A stretch of DNA of 64,000 nucleotides, taken from NCBI RefSeq assembly GCF_029395535.1, contig NZ_CP113920.1, forward strand, positions 1,488,001 through 1,552,000. The letters are read 5' to 3'. The first letter of the stretch is position 1. The number at the start of each line of letters is the position of its first letter. The translations under genes and the position numbers were made by a program. Shown piece by piece: positions 8,194 through 17,324 of this stretch. Origin of the DNA: Bifidobacterium sp. ESL0732. Lineage in GTDB: Bacteria; Actinomycetota; Actinomycetes; Actinomycetales; Bifidobacteriaceae. Below the pieces are notes generated by a model. It was not told the origin of the DNA, searched no databases, and was given only the letters and a program-made list of their open reading frames with translations.

Positions 8194-9174
8194 ATGTCAC
8201 ACAAACATGGCAAGGGACAGTCCGCAACGAAACGGGCGGCACAGGAACGGACCGTTTCGAAGCAGGCCGAGCAAAGATGCGAAGCCAAGGCGGCCGCGGA
8301 GGCCAAAGCCGCGGCAATAGCAGCGAAAGAACGCCAACAACAGACGCTGATCGGCGCCATCGTGATGTTCGTCGTGGTTGCGTTGGTGGCGATAATCGGC
8401 GTGACCGGCTTCAAAGAACACAACAAATCCGTGCAAATTAAGAGCCAGACCACTTCCGCTGCTTACAGGCAGCTGCAGGCGGTCGCACAAAAGCCTGAAA
8501 ACGCAACAGACAAAGCAGGCCTCTACGCTTGCAAGAAGGTCAAGCTCAACGCCAACGCGCCGACCGTGGAAATCTATTTGGACTTCTTATGCCCCTCCTG
8601 CGGCGAGCTCAATCGCACCTTGGACTCCACATTGCAGAAAATGAACAAGGCACGGCAGGTCAACATCGAGGTGCATCCGGTGACTTTTCTCGACGGCCAA
8701 TCGACCGATCATTATTCATTGCGCACCGCGAGCGCCGCAGCCTATATCGCGGACAACGACCCCGACCATCTGATGGACTTCGTCTCCGAGCTTTTTGCCA
8801 AGGACTTCCAGCCCAGCGAAACTGCCTACAAACCGGTGAGCGATGACCAGATCATCTGCCAGGCCGTCAAAGCCGGAGTAGACAAGACCGTAGCCACAAA
8901 AGCCATGCAAGGCACTTACGCCGAGTACATGGACAAAGCAAGCACTTACACCACTCTGTATCGTCCGGAATTGTGCGACTACGCACTGCATCCGGAAGGA
9001 GGTTTCGGCACCCCTCTGATTCGCGTCAACAGAAGCATCTGGTCCTTGAGCGGCAGAAAGTACGACACGATGGTTGCCGACTTTGAGCACAGCCTGGGCA
9101 TCAAATCAAAGGATGTGGGCAACCACAAAGTTCTGCCTTCCATTGGCGCAAACGAAGAGCCTAAAAAGGCTTAG
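8194..9174 (+). CDS. Membrane-anchored DsbA-like thioredoxin-fold protein 2
   Basis: The second DsbA-like paralogue, 326 residues. A Lys/Ala-rich, probably coiled cytoplasmic segment (1-50) precedes one transmembrane helix (51-73) and the thioredoxin-fold domain with CPSC at 133-136 (DFLCPSCGELN). The cis-proline loop is GTPLIRVNRS. It has more cysteines than its relatives (one before the domain in LYACKK, one in DQIICQAV, one in ELCDYAL), and its C-terminal half departs from the common YTSKRKELYTT pattern. This may mean a different substrate or an isomerase-like role. AGGAAG lies 9 bases before the ATG. A duplicated block with its neighbours is clear from ATVEVYEDFLCP-type and LRTASAAAYIADNDP-type segments. 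Confidence 0.86.
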   Translation: MSHKHGKGQSATKRAAQERTVSKQAEQRCEAKAAAEAKAAAIAAKERQQQTLIGAIVMFVVVALVAIIGVTGFKEHNKSVQIKSQTTSAAYRQLQAVAQKPENATDKAGLYACKKVKLNANAPTVEIYLDFLCPSCGELNRTLDSTLQKMNKARQVNIEVHPVTFLDGQSTDHYSLRTASAAAYIADNDPDHLMDFVSELFAKDFQPSETAYKPVSDDQIICQAVKAGVDKTVATKAMQGTYAEYMDKASTYTTLYRPELCDYALHPEGGFGTPLIRVNRSIWSLSGRKYDTMVADFEHSLGIKSKDVGNHKVLPSIGANEEPKKA

Positions 9175-9488
9175 AGAACTTAAGGACCTCTATATTTTTA
9201 GCCCCGAAGTGCTGACTGAACACTCGAACCGATACTTTTATCGGTCGGATGAGCTTGGTTCCGGATTCAAACTGGCTTCATGCGAGTTTGATACATCCCC
9301 GGCAACAATCTATCGCGCTTTTGCGCCTGGTACACGTTCACAACGGTCATATTTTCGAGTTTGGCAATATATTTATCTTGGGCAAACACACGATTATCGG
9401 AACAAGGCGATAAAATTCAGAATAGTGATGTAACCGACAATTGGGCAGCGTCCGGAATGGCTTTGGAAAGGAACTGGGTGATCAGGAA
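9175..9488. other. Intergenic region between DsbA-like genes 2 and 3
   Basis: About 310 bases without a convincing gene. A short hairpin (ACCGATA at 9228-9234 with TATCGGT at 9239-9245) has no T-run and is a weak terminator candidate. No clear promoter was recognised, although the spacing suggests gene 3 has its own. Confidence 0.4.
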
Positions 9489-10460
9489 ATGACTATTGTT
9501 GGCAAGCATTCCCGGTCGCTCAAGGCAAAAAAGAAAAAGGTCCCGTCGATCCTCACTTCTACACCTCCCGAAACCGTCCACGAAAACAATCCTGTCGTAA
9601 AGCACAATGGCGGCGTCATCGGCCGCAATCAATTGATCATCGGAGGCATCGCGGTACTGATCGTCATGGTGCTGGTTTTGGTCATCGGCATTTCCATTGG
9701 CGTCAATCAAGGCAAGGAATCAAAGCAAGGACTCCCGGAAACCGAAGCTCAGGCCTACGATGAGTTGCAACGGGTCGACGATAAACCGACCAACTCCACC
9801 GAAGCAGGAGGACTGCCCGCATACCGTCAGAGCGAACGCAATCCCGACGCCCCGACCGTAGAGGTTTATGAGGACTTCCTTTGCCCTTACTGTGGAGACC
9901 TGACCCGTGCACTGACTCCAACCTTGGAAAAGCTGCAGGCGGCGCAGCAAATCAATTTGGAGTTCCATATCGTCAATCTGTATGACACTCCTTCGACCAA
10001 CCGTTATTCCACGCGAGCCGCAAACGCCGTCGCCTACGTATCCGAACACGATCCGAAACACGTAACGGCATTCGTTGGAGCCTTGTACGAAAAAGGCTTC
10101 CAGCCTGACGCCATTCACTACAAAGACATCAGCAATGAGCAGATCGTGGCACAGGCGACGAAAGCGGGGGTAAGCCACGATGTCGCCGAAGCAGCAGTAA
10201 AAGCCCCCTATTCGTCGTTCATCAGCAAGGCGACAGTGTATGACACAAAACGGAAAGAGCTCTTTACGACATTGAACGGCACCAAGGGCTTCTTCCCTCC
10301 CACCATCCTCATCAACGGCAAGATATCAGCACTCAACACTAGTGACAACGACGGCAAAATCGTGCAGAGATTCACCACTAACTTAGGGCTGAGACTAGCT
10401 GACGTCGGTAACCCCGACGTGTTGCCGACAATCGGCGCAGACACCTCAGCCGAATCCTGA
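9489..10460 (+). CDS. Membrane-anchored DsbA-like thioredoxin-fold protein 3
   Basis: The third paralogue, 323 residues from the ATG at 9489. The frame extends 16 codons upstream to a TTG at 9441, and the ribosome binding site does not settle the choice. A short basic N-terminus (HSRSLKAKKKK) is followed by one transmembrane helix at about 48-72 and a DsbA-like domain with CPYC at 132-135 (EDFLCPYCGDLTR). The cis-proline loop is FPPTILINGKI. It shares the C-terminal block VGNPDVLPTIG with gene 4, to which it is closest. A predicted role in oxidative folding on the outer face of the membrane is inferred from fold and topology. AT-rich DNA separates it from the next paralogue. Confidence 0.87.
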   Translation: MTIVGKHSRSLKAKKKKVPSILTSTPPETVHENNPVVKHNGGVIGRNQLIIGGIAVLIVMVLVLVIGISIGVNQGKESKQGLPETEAQAYDELQRVDDKPTNSTEAGGLPAYRQSERNPDAPTVEVYEDFLCPYCGDLTRALTPTLEKLQAAQQINLEFHIVNLYDTPSTNRYSTRAANAVAYVSEHDPKHVTAFVGALYEKGFQPDAIHYKDISNEQIVAQATKAGVSHDVAEAAVKAPYSSFISKATVYDTKRKELFTTLNGTKGFFPPTILINGKISALNTSDNDGKIVQRFTTNLGLRLADVGNPDVLPTIGADTSAES

Positions 10461-10847
10461 GTATGGCGAAGCTATAACTGGTGCGATGCAAGATGTAAAT
10501 TCCGGCAAGAAGGTATTCTTACTGCTCTGCATTACTTTGTGATTTTCATCACTGCCTGCCTTATTTAGTTGCTTGTTTTTGCCATAGAATGATAAATTTA
10601 AATTCAGAAAATTATATAAATATAACAATTTTATGAAGACGAATTCTACCAATATATTCCTATTTATCCCAGTAATAGTGCTGTTTTATATATATAAATT
10701 GTCTTTTATTTGTCTTTTGAGTAAATCGTATTTACTTGACGTGCAAAAAAAGTAAGCATAAACTTTTGTCGTATTTCGAATTCGATGAATATATGGATTA
10801 TGTAGTAATCCGTATCTCCATCATTCAGATCAATGGGGAGAATTCCA
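10461..10847 (+). other. AT-rich spacer before DsbA-like gene 4
   Basis: About 390 bases, markedly AT-rich, with no gene that I can support. The last 110 bases hold a good promoter (separate entry) and the ribosome binding site of the fourth DsbA-like gene. The rest shows nothing recognisable. Confidence 0.5.
10736..10764 (+). promoter_or_regulatory. Sigma70-type promoter of DsbA-like gene 4
   Basis: TTGACG at 10736-10741 and TAAACT at 10759-10764 are separated by exactly 17 bases, placing transcription start about 75-80 bases before the GTG start of the gene. Confidence 0.6.
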
Positions 10848-11807
10848 GTGAAGAATAACGAAAGCGTCAAGGATCCAGAACCGAGCGACGCCGAGCCGAG
10901 CGCAGAAACCGAAACGGCTTTATCAAACGATGCGACAACAGACTCTCACCACAAAAAAGAACGCAGGTTACGCAACATCATTCTGACCGTCACTGCGGTA
11001 CTTGTGGTGGTGATTATCACTATTACCAGCGTCACGGTGTGGAAGAACCACAAGAAAGCAGTCGACGAAAGCTCTCCCCAAGCTTTGCAGGAATCGTATG
11101 AGCAACTGCAGCAGGTGTCAAGCAAACCCCTGAACGCCACCGATAAAGGTGGCCTACGAGCTTATCCCAAAGCGCAATACAATTCGAAAGCACCGACTGT
11201 CGAAGTCTATGAGGACTTCCTTTGCCCCTACTGTGGCAAACTTGCGCGCCAGCTAGAGCCCACGCTGAACCGCATGGAAAAAGCCCGACAAATCAACCTT
11301 GAATTCCATGTGGTCAATTTCCTCGACACCCCTGAGACGAAACAGTATTCCACGCGCACGGCGAGTGCCGTAGCCTACGTTTCTGCGCACGACCCCGAGC
11401 ATACGGCCGCATTCGTATCGGCTTTGTTCGAGCCAGGATTCCAGCCTGATGAACATCATTACAAAAACGTCAGCAATGATCAGATCACGGCCCAGGCGCT
11501 CAAGGCCGGGGTGAAACCGGAAGTGGCGAAAGAGGCTGCGAACAACGTTTACGCGGACTACATCACCAAGGTCACCGACTACACGTCGAAACGCAAGGAA
11601 CTCTATACCACAGTCCAAGGCAATCACAGTTTCTATACCCCTACCATCCGCGTCGACGGCCATATTTGGCCGGTGGATGTGTTCGGCGACCTTTCGCACA
11701 GCGCAGAGCAGTTCTGCCACAGCATCGGCATCGACCCTTCCAAGGTCGGCAATCCGGACGTCCTACCCACCATTGGTTCGGACGGGGCGCTGAGCGCCAT
11801 CAAGTAA
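10848..11807 (+). CDS. Membrane-anchored DsbA-like thioredoxin-fold protein 4
   Basis: The fourth paralogue, 319 residues. It starts at a GTG, chosen because GGGGAG lies 7 bases upstream; the in-frame ATG at 10833 overlaps that site. An acidic N-terminus (EPSDAEPSAETET) is followed by a transmembrane helix at about 42-65 and the thioredoxin-fold domain with CPYC at 126-129. The cis-proline loop is YTPTIRVDG. The CPYC motif and general similarity pair it with gene 3. It probably acts outside the membrane on thiols of exported proteins. It ends before a strong bidirectional hairpin shared with the convergent ileS and has its own promoter, so the four paralogues are probably not one operon. Confidence 0.88.
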   Translation: MKNNESVKDPEPSDAEPSAETETALSNDATTDSHHKKERRLRNIILTVTAVLVVVIITITSVTVWKNHKKAVDESSPQALQESYEQLQQVSSKPLNATDKGGLRAYPKAQYNSKAPTVEVYEDFLCPYCGKLARQLEPTLNRMEKARQINLEFHVVNFLDTPETKQYSTRTASAVAYVSAHDPEHTAAFVSALFEPGFQPDEHHYKNVSNDQITAQALKAGVKPEVAKEAANNVYADYITKVTDYTSKRKELYTTVQGNHSFYTPTIRVDGHIWPVDVFGDLSHSAEQFCHSIGIDPSKVGNPDVLPTIGSDGALSAIK

Positions 11808-11895
11808 GTAGTGTCTCGTCACTTGTCGCTTGGTCGTCGATCAGGTTTTAGCGCAACAATCATGACCACTGCGGCAATTTCAACAATCACCATAC

Positions 11896-11954
11896 AATAA
11901 AAGAGTTGTGGGCCAACCGTTATCTTTCACCGGTTGGCCCACAACTCTTTTATT
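11896..11954. terminator. Bidirectional hairpin with perfect 24-bp arms
   Basis: Positions 11896-11919 and 11931-11954 are exact reverse complements with an 11-base loop. The outer part is AT-rich and the inner part GC-rich, so each strand ends its stem in a T-rich run. It sits between convergent DsbA-like gene 4 and ileS and can terminate both. Confidence 0.9.
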
Positions 11955-12014
11955 ATCTAATATCGCCTCTGTTGCTGCTGAATCAGCAACGGCAACAGAG
12001 GCAACAAATGGTTA

Positions 12015-15000
12015 TTACTGCTTGGCGACCGTAACCTTCAACTCGTCGGCGGATGCGTCGGAGTCGATGTCAAGCGACGTGGCAAGAGTTTCGTGGGCGA
12101 TGAGATCCCGGAACTGTTCGGCCTTGGGCGCGTCGGCTGCCGGTACATCGAGCTTCAGGCTGATGCGGTCGGCGATGTCGAGGTCGGCATCCTTACGGGC
12201 GTCCTGCACGGCACGGATGACGTCGCGTGCGTAGCCTTCGGCGATGAGATCGTCGTTGAGGGCGGTGTCGAGAATGACGAAACCGCCGCCAGGAAGCGCT
12301 GCAGAAACGTCGTTGGCGCGGTCATCCGCTCCAACTTCCTCGACCTGGTTAATCAGCGTGTATTCGCCCTCCTCCAGTTTGAGGTCACCATTCGGCGTCT
12401 CAACGACCGGAGCACCAGACTCGTCGACATGCCAATTGCCGGACTTGGAGCCCTTGATGGCGAACTGCACCTGTTTGCCGAGCCTCGGGCCGGCGGCGCG
12501 GGCGTTAACCTTGAGGTCGTGCACAATCTTGAGGCCGTGCTTGCCGGCATCGGCGAGCGTTGAGAATTCCACATCCTTGACGTTGAGCTCAGTCTTCAGA
12601 ATATCGTCGTATTGAGCGACACCATCAGGATTATCGACCAAGACAGTCAACTTGGCGAGCGGCTGACGCACACGAACCTGGCAGGACTTGCGCAGCGAAA
12701 GTGTGCCGGATACGACCTCGCGTACCTGTTCCATGTCATCGACCAACGACGGCTCGTCAACCAGAACACGTCCCAGCTCGGTTTCCTTGCCCTCATTGAG
12801 CTCGCCTGTAGATTCGGCGGTTGCACCGACATCGTGGGACTCTTCATCCTGCACGGTGACGAACGGCCATTCGGCCAGATGCACCGATTCTCCACCGGTC
12901 AGCCCACGCCAAATCGACTCCGACTCCATAGGAGCGAGCGGCGCCATGACACGCATGAGCACTTCGAGCACGGTATAGAGCGTGTTGAAGGCGCTCTCAT
13001 CCTCGTTCCAGAAACGTTCGCGGTTGTTGCGGATGTACCAGTTGGTGAGCATGTCGATGAAGTCCTGCACCGCGGCGCAAGCGTCGGAGATGGCGAAGGT
13101 ATCGAGCGCATGTTCAACGCTCACCACGAGCCTGCGTGTGCGGGCCAGCAGGTAGCGATCCATTTGCGGCAGGCCGGCGACTTCCTCTGGCTTCAGCGCG
13201 CGCGCGTCGTAACCCTTCCCGCCGTTGGATGCGTTGGCGTAAAGCGTGAAGAAGTAGTACGAGCTCCACACCGGTAGCAGCACCTGACGCACCGTGTCGC
13301 GGATGCCGTCGGCGGTGACGATGAGGTTGCCACCGCGCAGGATTGGCGAGGACATCAGGAACCAGCGCATCGCGTCGGAGCCGTAGTCGTTGAACACGCC
13401 GTTGACGTCCGGGTAGTTGCGCAGATGCTTGCTCATCTTCTGGCCGTCGTCGCCGAGCACGATGCCGTGGCAGATGACGTTCTTGAAGGCGGGCTTGTCG
13501 AACAGGGCCGTGGCCATGACGTGCAGCACGTAGAACCACCCGCGGGTCTGGCCGATGTACTCGACCACGTAGTCGGCCGGGAAGTGCTGCTCGAAGTACT
13601 CCTTGTTTTCGAAGGGGTAATGGAACTGCGCGAACGGCATCGAACCGGACTCGAACCAGCAGTCGAGCACGTCGGTGATGCGGTGCATGTGCGACTTGCC
13701 GGTCGGATCGTCGGGGTTGACACGCGTGAGGTTGTCAATATAGGGCCGATGCATGTTGACCTTGCCCCCGCCATCGCGTGGATAGTCGCCAAAATCGGCC
13801 TTGAGCTGGTCGAGTGAACCATAGACGTCGACGCGTGGGTACTTCGGATCGTCGGAAACCCAGACGGGAATCGGCGAGCCCCAGAAGCGGTTACGAGAGA
13901 TTGACCAGTCACGGGCGTTTTGCAGCCACTTGCCGAACTGACCATCTTTGACGTTCTCGGGAATCCAGTTGATCAGCTGGTTGTTGGCCAAGAGTCGGTC
14001 CTTGATCTTAGTCACGGAGACGAACCAGGAGGAAACCGGCTTGTAGATCAGCGGGGTCCCGCAGCGCCAGCAGTGCGGGTAGGAGTGCACGTAGCTCTTC
14101 TCCTGGAAGAGCAGGGCACGGTGGTCCTCGGGAATGCGCGAGAGCGGACCGTCGCCGTTGCGCAGGTTGCGCAGGATGGGCAGGTTGGCGTCGAAGACGT
14201 ACATGCCTTCGTAATCCGGGCAGGCCGAGGTGAAAGTGCAGCTCGCGTCAAGGACGTCGGTTGAGTTGACACCAGCCGCGTTCAACGTGTTCATATCGTC
14301 CTCGCCATAAGGAGCCTGATGGACCAGACCGGTACCTTCGACGGTGTCGACGTAGTCGGCAGCGAGAATCTGGTATGCATTCGGCCCGGGGACGTGGCCT
14401 TCGGACTCGGCCTTGTCTCCGGCGAAGAATGGGAAGACCGGCCAGTAGCGGCGACCGACCAGTTCCTTGCCCTTGAGCTCGCGCACAACTTCATAGTTCT
14501 CGCCGAGTTCCTTGGCATAAGAGCCGAGCAACGGCTTGCCAAGATAGAACTTCTTGCCGGCGAACTTGCCCTCGGTGGGCTTGACTTCGACGTAATCGAT
14601 ATCCTCACCGACCACGATCAGGAAGTTGGTGGGGGTGGTCCAAGGCGTTGTGGTCCAGAAGACGGCGTAGGCGTCGTCCTCGTCGCGCATCTTGACGGCG
14701 ACGGAGACGGTAGTGTCCTGACGATCCTGATAGACATCTGCATCCATGCGCAGCTCATGCGCGGAAAGCGGGGTGCGGTCCTTCGGGCAGTACGGCAGCA
14801 CTCGATATCCCTTATAGGCCAGGCCCTTGTCGTAAAGGGTCTTGAATGCCCACATCACCGACTCCATGTAGGTGGTGTCTAGGGTCTTGTAACCGTGCTC
14901 AAAATCGACCCAGCGAGCCTGGCGATGGACGTAGTCCTTCCACTCATTCGTATATTTGAGAACAGACTTGCGGCAGGCGTCGTTGAACTTCTCGATGCCC

Positions 15001-15395
15001 ATTTCTTCAATCTGGTCGACCGATTCGATGCCCAGTTCCTTCTGCGCCTCAAGCTCGGCGGGCAGGCCGTGGGTGTCCCAACCGAAGACGCGGCTGACCT
15101 TGCGGCCCTTCATGGTCTGGTAGCGCGGAATGACGTCCTTGGCGTAGCCGGTCAGCAGGTGGCCATAGTGCGGCAGGCCGTTGGCGAACGGGGGGCCGTC
15201 GAAGAAAACGAATTCGTTGTCGCTGTGGTCGCCGCTGGGGTTGCGCTCTACGGACTTTTCAAAGGTGTCGTCCTTATCCCAATAATCGAGCACCGATTCT
15301 TCCATTTTGGGGAAGCTCGGGTTCGGCGCGACGTGCGCACTTTGCTCGCCTACGGACGCCTTGGGATACACATGGGAATTGGTGGTTTCGCTCAC
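12015..15395 (-). CDS. ileS: Isoleucyl-tRNA synthetase
   Basis: IleS charges tRNA-Ile with isoleucine and edits misacylated valine. From the GTG at 15395 the protein is 1126 residues, usual for the eukaryote-like actinobacterial form. The class I signatures are HYGH at 76-79 and KMSKH at 653-657 (the last residue of KMSKS is His). WWTT-like editing-domain sequence (AVFWTTTPWTTPTNF) and a zinc-type motif (HCWRCGTPL) are present. The frame extends 40 codons upstream but that stretch covers a T-box leader, and GAGGAG lies immediately before the GTG, so the downstream start is right. Residues about 890-925 contain an acidic low-complexity insert. Its expression should rise when tRNA-Ile is uncharged. 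Confidence 0.96.
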   Translation of the reverse strand: MSETTNSHVYPKASVGEQSAHVAPNPSFPKMEESVLDYWDKDDTFEKSVERNPSGDHSDNEFVFFDGPPFANGLPHYGHLLTGYAKDVIPRYQTMKGRKVSRVFGWDTHGLPAELEAQKELGIESVDQIEEMGIEKFNDACRKSVLKYTNEWKDYVHRQARWVDFEHGYKTLDTTYMESVMWAFKTLYDKGLAYKGYRVLPYCPKDRTPLSAHELRMDADVYQDRQDTTVSVAVKMRDEDDAYAVFWTTTPWTTPTNFLIVVGEDIDYVEVKPTEGKFAGKKFYLGKPLLGSYAKELGENYEVVRELKGKELVGRRYWPVFPFFAGDKAESEGHVPGPNAYQILAADYVDTVEGTGLVHQAPYGEDDMNTLNAAGVNSTDVLDASCTFTSACPDYEGMYVFDANLPILRNLRNGDGPLSRIPEDHRALLFQEKSYVHSYPHCWRCGTPLIYKPVSSWFVSVTKIKDRLLANNQLINWIPENVKDGQFGKWLQNARDWSISRNRFWGSPIPVWVSDDPKYPRVDVYGSLDQLKADFGDYPRDGGGKVNMHRPYIDNLTRVNPDDPTGKSHMHRITDVLDCWFESGSMPFAQFHYPFENKEYFEQHFPADYVVEYIGQTRGWFYVLHVMATALFDKPAFKNVICHGIVLGDDGQKMSKHLRNYPDVNGVFNDYGSDAMRWFLMSSPILRGGNLIVTADGIRDTVRQVLLPVWSSYYFFTLYANASNGGKGYDARALKPEEVAGLPQMDRYLLARTRRLVVSVEHALDTFAISDACAAVQDFIDMLTNWYIRNNRERFWNEDESAFNTLYTVLEVLMRVMAPLAPMESESIWRGLTGGESVHLAEWPFVTVQDEESHDVGATAESTGELNEGKETELGRVLVDEPSLVDDMEQVREVVSGTLSLRKSCQVRVRQPLAKLTVLVDNPDGVAQYDDILKTELNVKDVEFSTLADAGKHGLKIVHDLKVNARAAGPRLGKQVQFAIKGSKSGNWHVDESGAPVVETPNGDLKLEEGEYTLINQVEEVGADDRANDVSAALPGGGFVILDTALNDDLIAEGYARDVIRAVQDARKDADLDIADRISLKLDVPAADAPKAEQFRDLIAHETLATSLDIDSDASADELKVTVAKQ

Positions 15396-15650
15396 CGCTG
15401 TCTCCTCGCTTGCAGGTTTCATTGCCATTACCTGCGAGGACGATGCAGCTTCATCACGCCGTTGGCGCGACACCCGCACACCGCGGTACCACCCCGCTTG
15501 TCGTATTCGTTTCACAATTCCGGATCAATGAAGCCATCGATACACTCGACACTGCAATTCCCCGGGATCGCAATTTCATACGACCGCTTGAAACAGGCTG
15601 TCTCGGGCCACCCCGTCGGTTCTAATAAGCCGTCCAATTAAATGAACGAC
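15396..15650 (-). promoter_or_regulatory. T-box leader of ileS (translational type)
   Basis: Reading the minus strand, 15495 to 15481 gives GGGGTGGTACCGCGG, the hallmark T-box bulge sequence that pairs with the acceptor end of uncharged tRNA. It lies about 85 bases before the GTG start of ileS. There is no T-run terminator between, and the GAGGAG ribosome binding site lies downstream where a sequestering helix would act. This fits the translational T-boxes known for actinobacterial ileS. The 5' limit and the specifier codon (expected ATC) were not assigned with certainty. Confidence 0.88.
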
Positions 15651-15761
15651 CGTTCTTCCGAAAGCTCCCCGCCGATAACGGATCAGCGCTTACAAATACG
15701 TATGGTAACACTTCAATAGGAACAAGGGATACGGAATGTCCACGACTCAAAAATCAATTAT

Positions 15762-16232
15762 TCATTTTTCTTCCTGCATGGCACATTGCAAGTATTCACG
15801 CAATCTTAACTTGAGTAAGCCGTAGCGTTCCTCGGTATACTCGGTTTCAGGATCGCTCCATGCGGATACCGGGTAACGCCAAACTGGAAGATGAATCCGG
15901 TCGTCGGCCTCCCAGCTGTATCTCGGATAAATGTGCGCATGCAGATATTCGTCGCTGTTGCCGAGAATGTCATAATTCACCCGCATCGGATGATCGCAAA
16001 CGGCAAGAATCGCGTCTCCGATCAAGCTCATGTCCGTCAGGAACCCTTGCCGTTCTTCCAACGACAAATCATTGAGCGAACCGACATCACGCTTGGGCAG
16101 AAGCACGCACCAGCCCGGAAGAAACTGCATATCCGCCATAACAGCATACCCATGGCTCATCTCGGCGATGACCATCGGGTTCTTGCCTTCTTGCGCCGAC
16201 TTGATCCTGTCGTCGCGCCAATCTTTCGGCAT
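15762..16232 (-). CDS. HIT-family protein (nucleotide hydrolase/transferase-like)
   Basis: Histidine-triad proteins hydrolyse or transfer nucleoside monophosphates from substrates such as Ap4A. The 156-residue protein shows the early NPMVIAEMSHGYAVMADMQFLPGW part and the triad region YLHAHIYPRY. The expected H-x-H-x-H pattern reads H-A-H-I-Y, so the third histidine is tyrosine while the middle, nucleophilic histidine is kept. Activity is therefore plausible but its specificity is uncertain. It stands alone between ileS and pflA, both on the same strand, with its own leader. AAAAGAGA precedes the ATG. Confidence 0.85.
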   Translation of the reverse strand: MPKDWRDDRIKSAQEGKNPMVIAEMSHGYAVMADMQFLPGWCVLLPKRDVGSLNDLSLEERQGFLTDMSLIGDAILAVCDHPMRVNYDILGNSDEYLHAHIYPRYSWEADDRIHLPVWRYPVSAWSDPETEYTEERYGLLKLRLREYLQCAMQEEK

Positions 16233-16370
16233 TTCGAATCTCTTTTCGTCCTCTACGCCAGCATTTTTCGTTTAGTTCCCAAATCGTTCTAAACTATACA
16301 GAGCTTTATGAAAATCTTAGGTCTCGGATTTATCCTTATTGCATTCTCATCAGATATCTATCAAATTAAA

Positions 16371-16408
16371 AGGCATATTTATCGAAGGAAATTACGATAA
16401 ATATGCCT
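16371..16408 (-). terminator. Terminator after pflA
   Basis: Perfect 14-bp inverted repeat (16371-16384 and 16395-16408, 10-base loop) followed on the minus strand by TTTTAATTT, a typical intrinsic terminator just downstream of pflA. Confidence 0.85.
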
Positions 16409-16442
16409 ATCAAGCGTTTCACTCCCTATAGTCAGCTACTCT

Positions 16443-17324
16443 TTAGTAGACCTCAAAGCCGTGGGCCTTGAATTGGTCGTGGACACGCTTCTTCAGTTCC
16501 TTGGACGGACCCTCCTTGGTTTCCAGAGGGTAGGGGATGTGGAGCTCGTGCCACTTCGGACGTCCAAGCTGGTGGAACGGCAAGACATCGATGTGCTCGA
16601 CGGCGTCACCAAAGGTCTCACAGATCTTGGCCACGTTCTCGACGTTCTCGACGCTGTCGGTCAGCCCAGGAACGAGGACGAAACGCACCCAGATCTTCTT
16701 GCCGGCCTTGTTGAGCCTCTGGCCGAAATCGATCGTCGGCGCCAGCTGACTGCCTGTGACCTTGTGATAGGTCTTCTCATCGCCGGACTTGACATCGAGG
16801 AGACACAGATCGATGTCGTCGATCATCTCGTCAGTCCAGTCCTTGTTGAGGAATCCGGAAGTGTCGAGGCAGGTGTGGATACCTTCCTGATGCACTGCGT
16901 GGAATACGCGTGAAACGAACTTGCCTTGCATCATCGACTCTCCACCAGAGAAGGTGACTCCCCCACCGGTGCTCTGGAAGACGTCCTTGTAACGGGTGAC
17001 GCGCTCGATCATGTCATCGAGATAGACCGGCTGGCCGTCGCGCATCTTCCATGTGTCAGGATTCTGACAGAACTGGCAACGCAACGGGCATCCGCTCATG
17101 AACACCGTCATTCTGGTCCCCGGCCCGTCCACGGACGTATTGATGTCCCAGGAATGGACGAAGCCGATGTCGCCAGTGCGCAACGCGTTGATGCGGTCGT
17201 GACGGTCAAGACCTATAGGAGACTGGAAGCCCGAAAGCCCGCCCATCAACGTGTGCTTGGCATATACTTTAGACTCCTTGAGCATGTGCTGCGTCGTAGT
17301 TCTAAATTGAGTGGTTTCGGACAT
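16443..17324 (-). CDS. pflA: Pyruvate formate-lyase-activating enzyme
   Basis: A radical SAM enzyme that installs the glycyl radical on pyruvate formate-lyase under anaerobic conditions. The 293-residue protein carries the cluster-binding pattern C-x3-C-x2-C as GCPLRCQFCQNPDTW, then the GGVTFSGGE SAM-binding stretch. It is slightly longer than the E. coli enzyme (246 residues) because of about 35 N-terminal residues. AAGGAGGGG precedes the ATG at 17324. It lies 233 bases downstream of pflB in the same orientation, separated by a hairpin, so it may be transcribed with pflB by partial read-through. Confidence 0.96.
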   Translation of the reverse strand: MSETTQFRTTTQHMLKESKVYAKHTLMGGLSGFQSPIGLDRHDRINALRTGDIGFVHSWDINTSVDGPGTRMTVFMSGCPLRCQFCQNPDTWKMRDGQPVYLDDMIERVTRYKDVFQSTGGGVTFSGGESMMQGKFVSRVFHAVHQEGIHTCLDTSGFLNKDWTDEMIDDIDLCLLDVKSGDEKTYHKVTGSQLAPTIDFGQRLNKAGKKIWVRFVLVPGLTDSVENVENVAKICETFGDAVEHIDVLPFHQLGRPKWHELHIPYPLETKEGPSKELKKRVHDQFKAHGFEVY

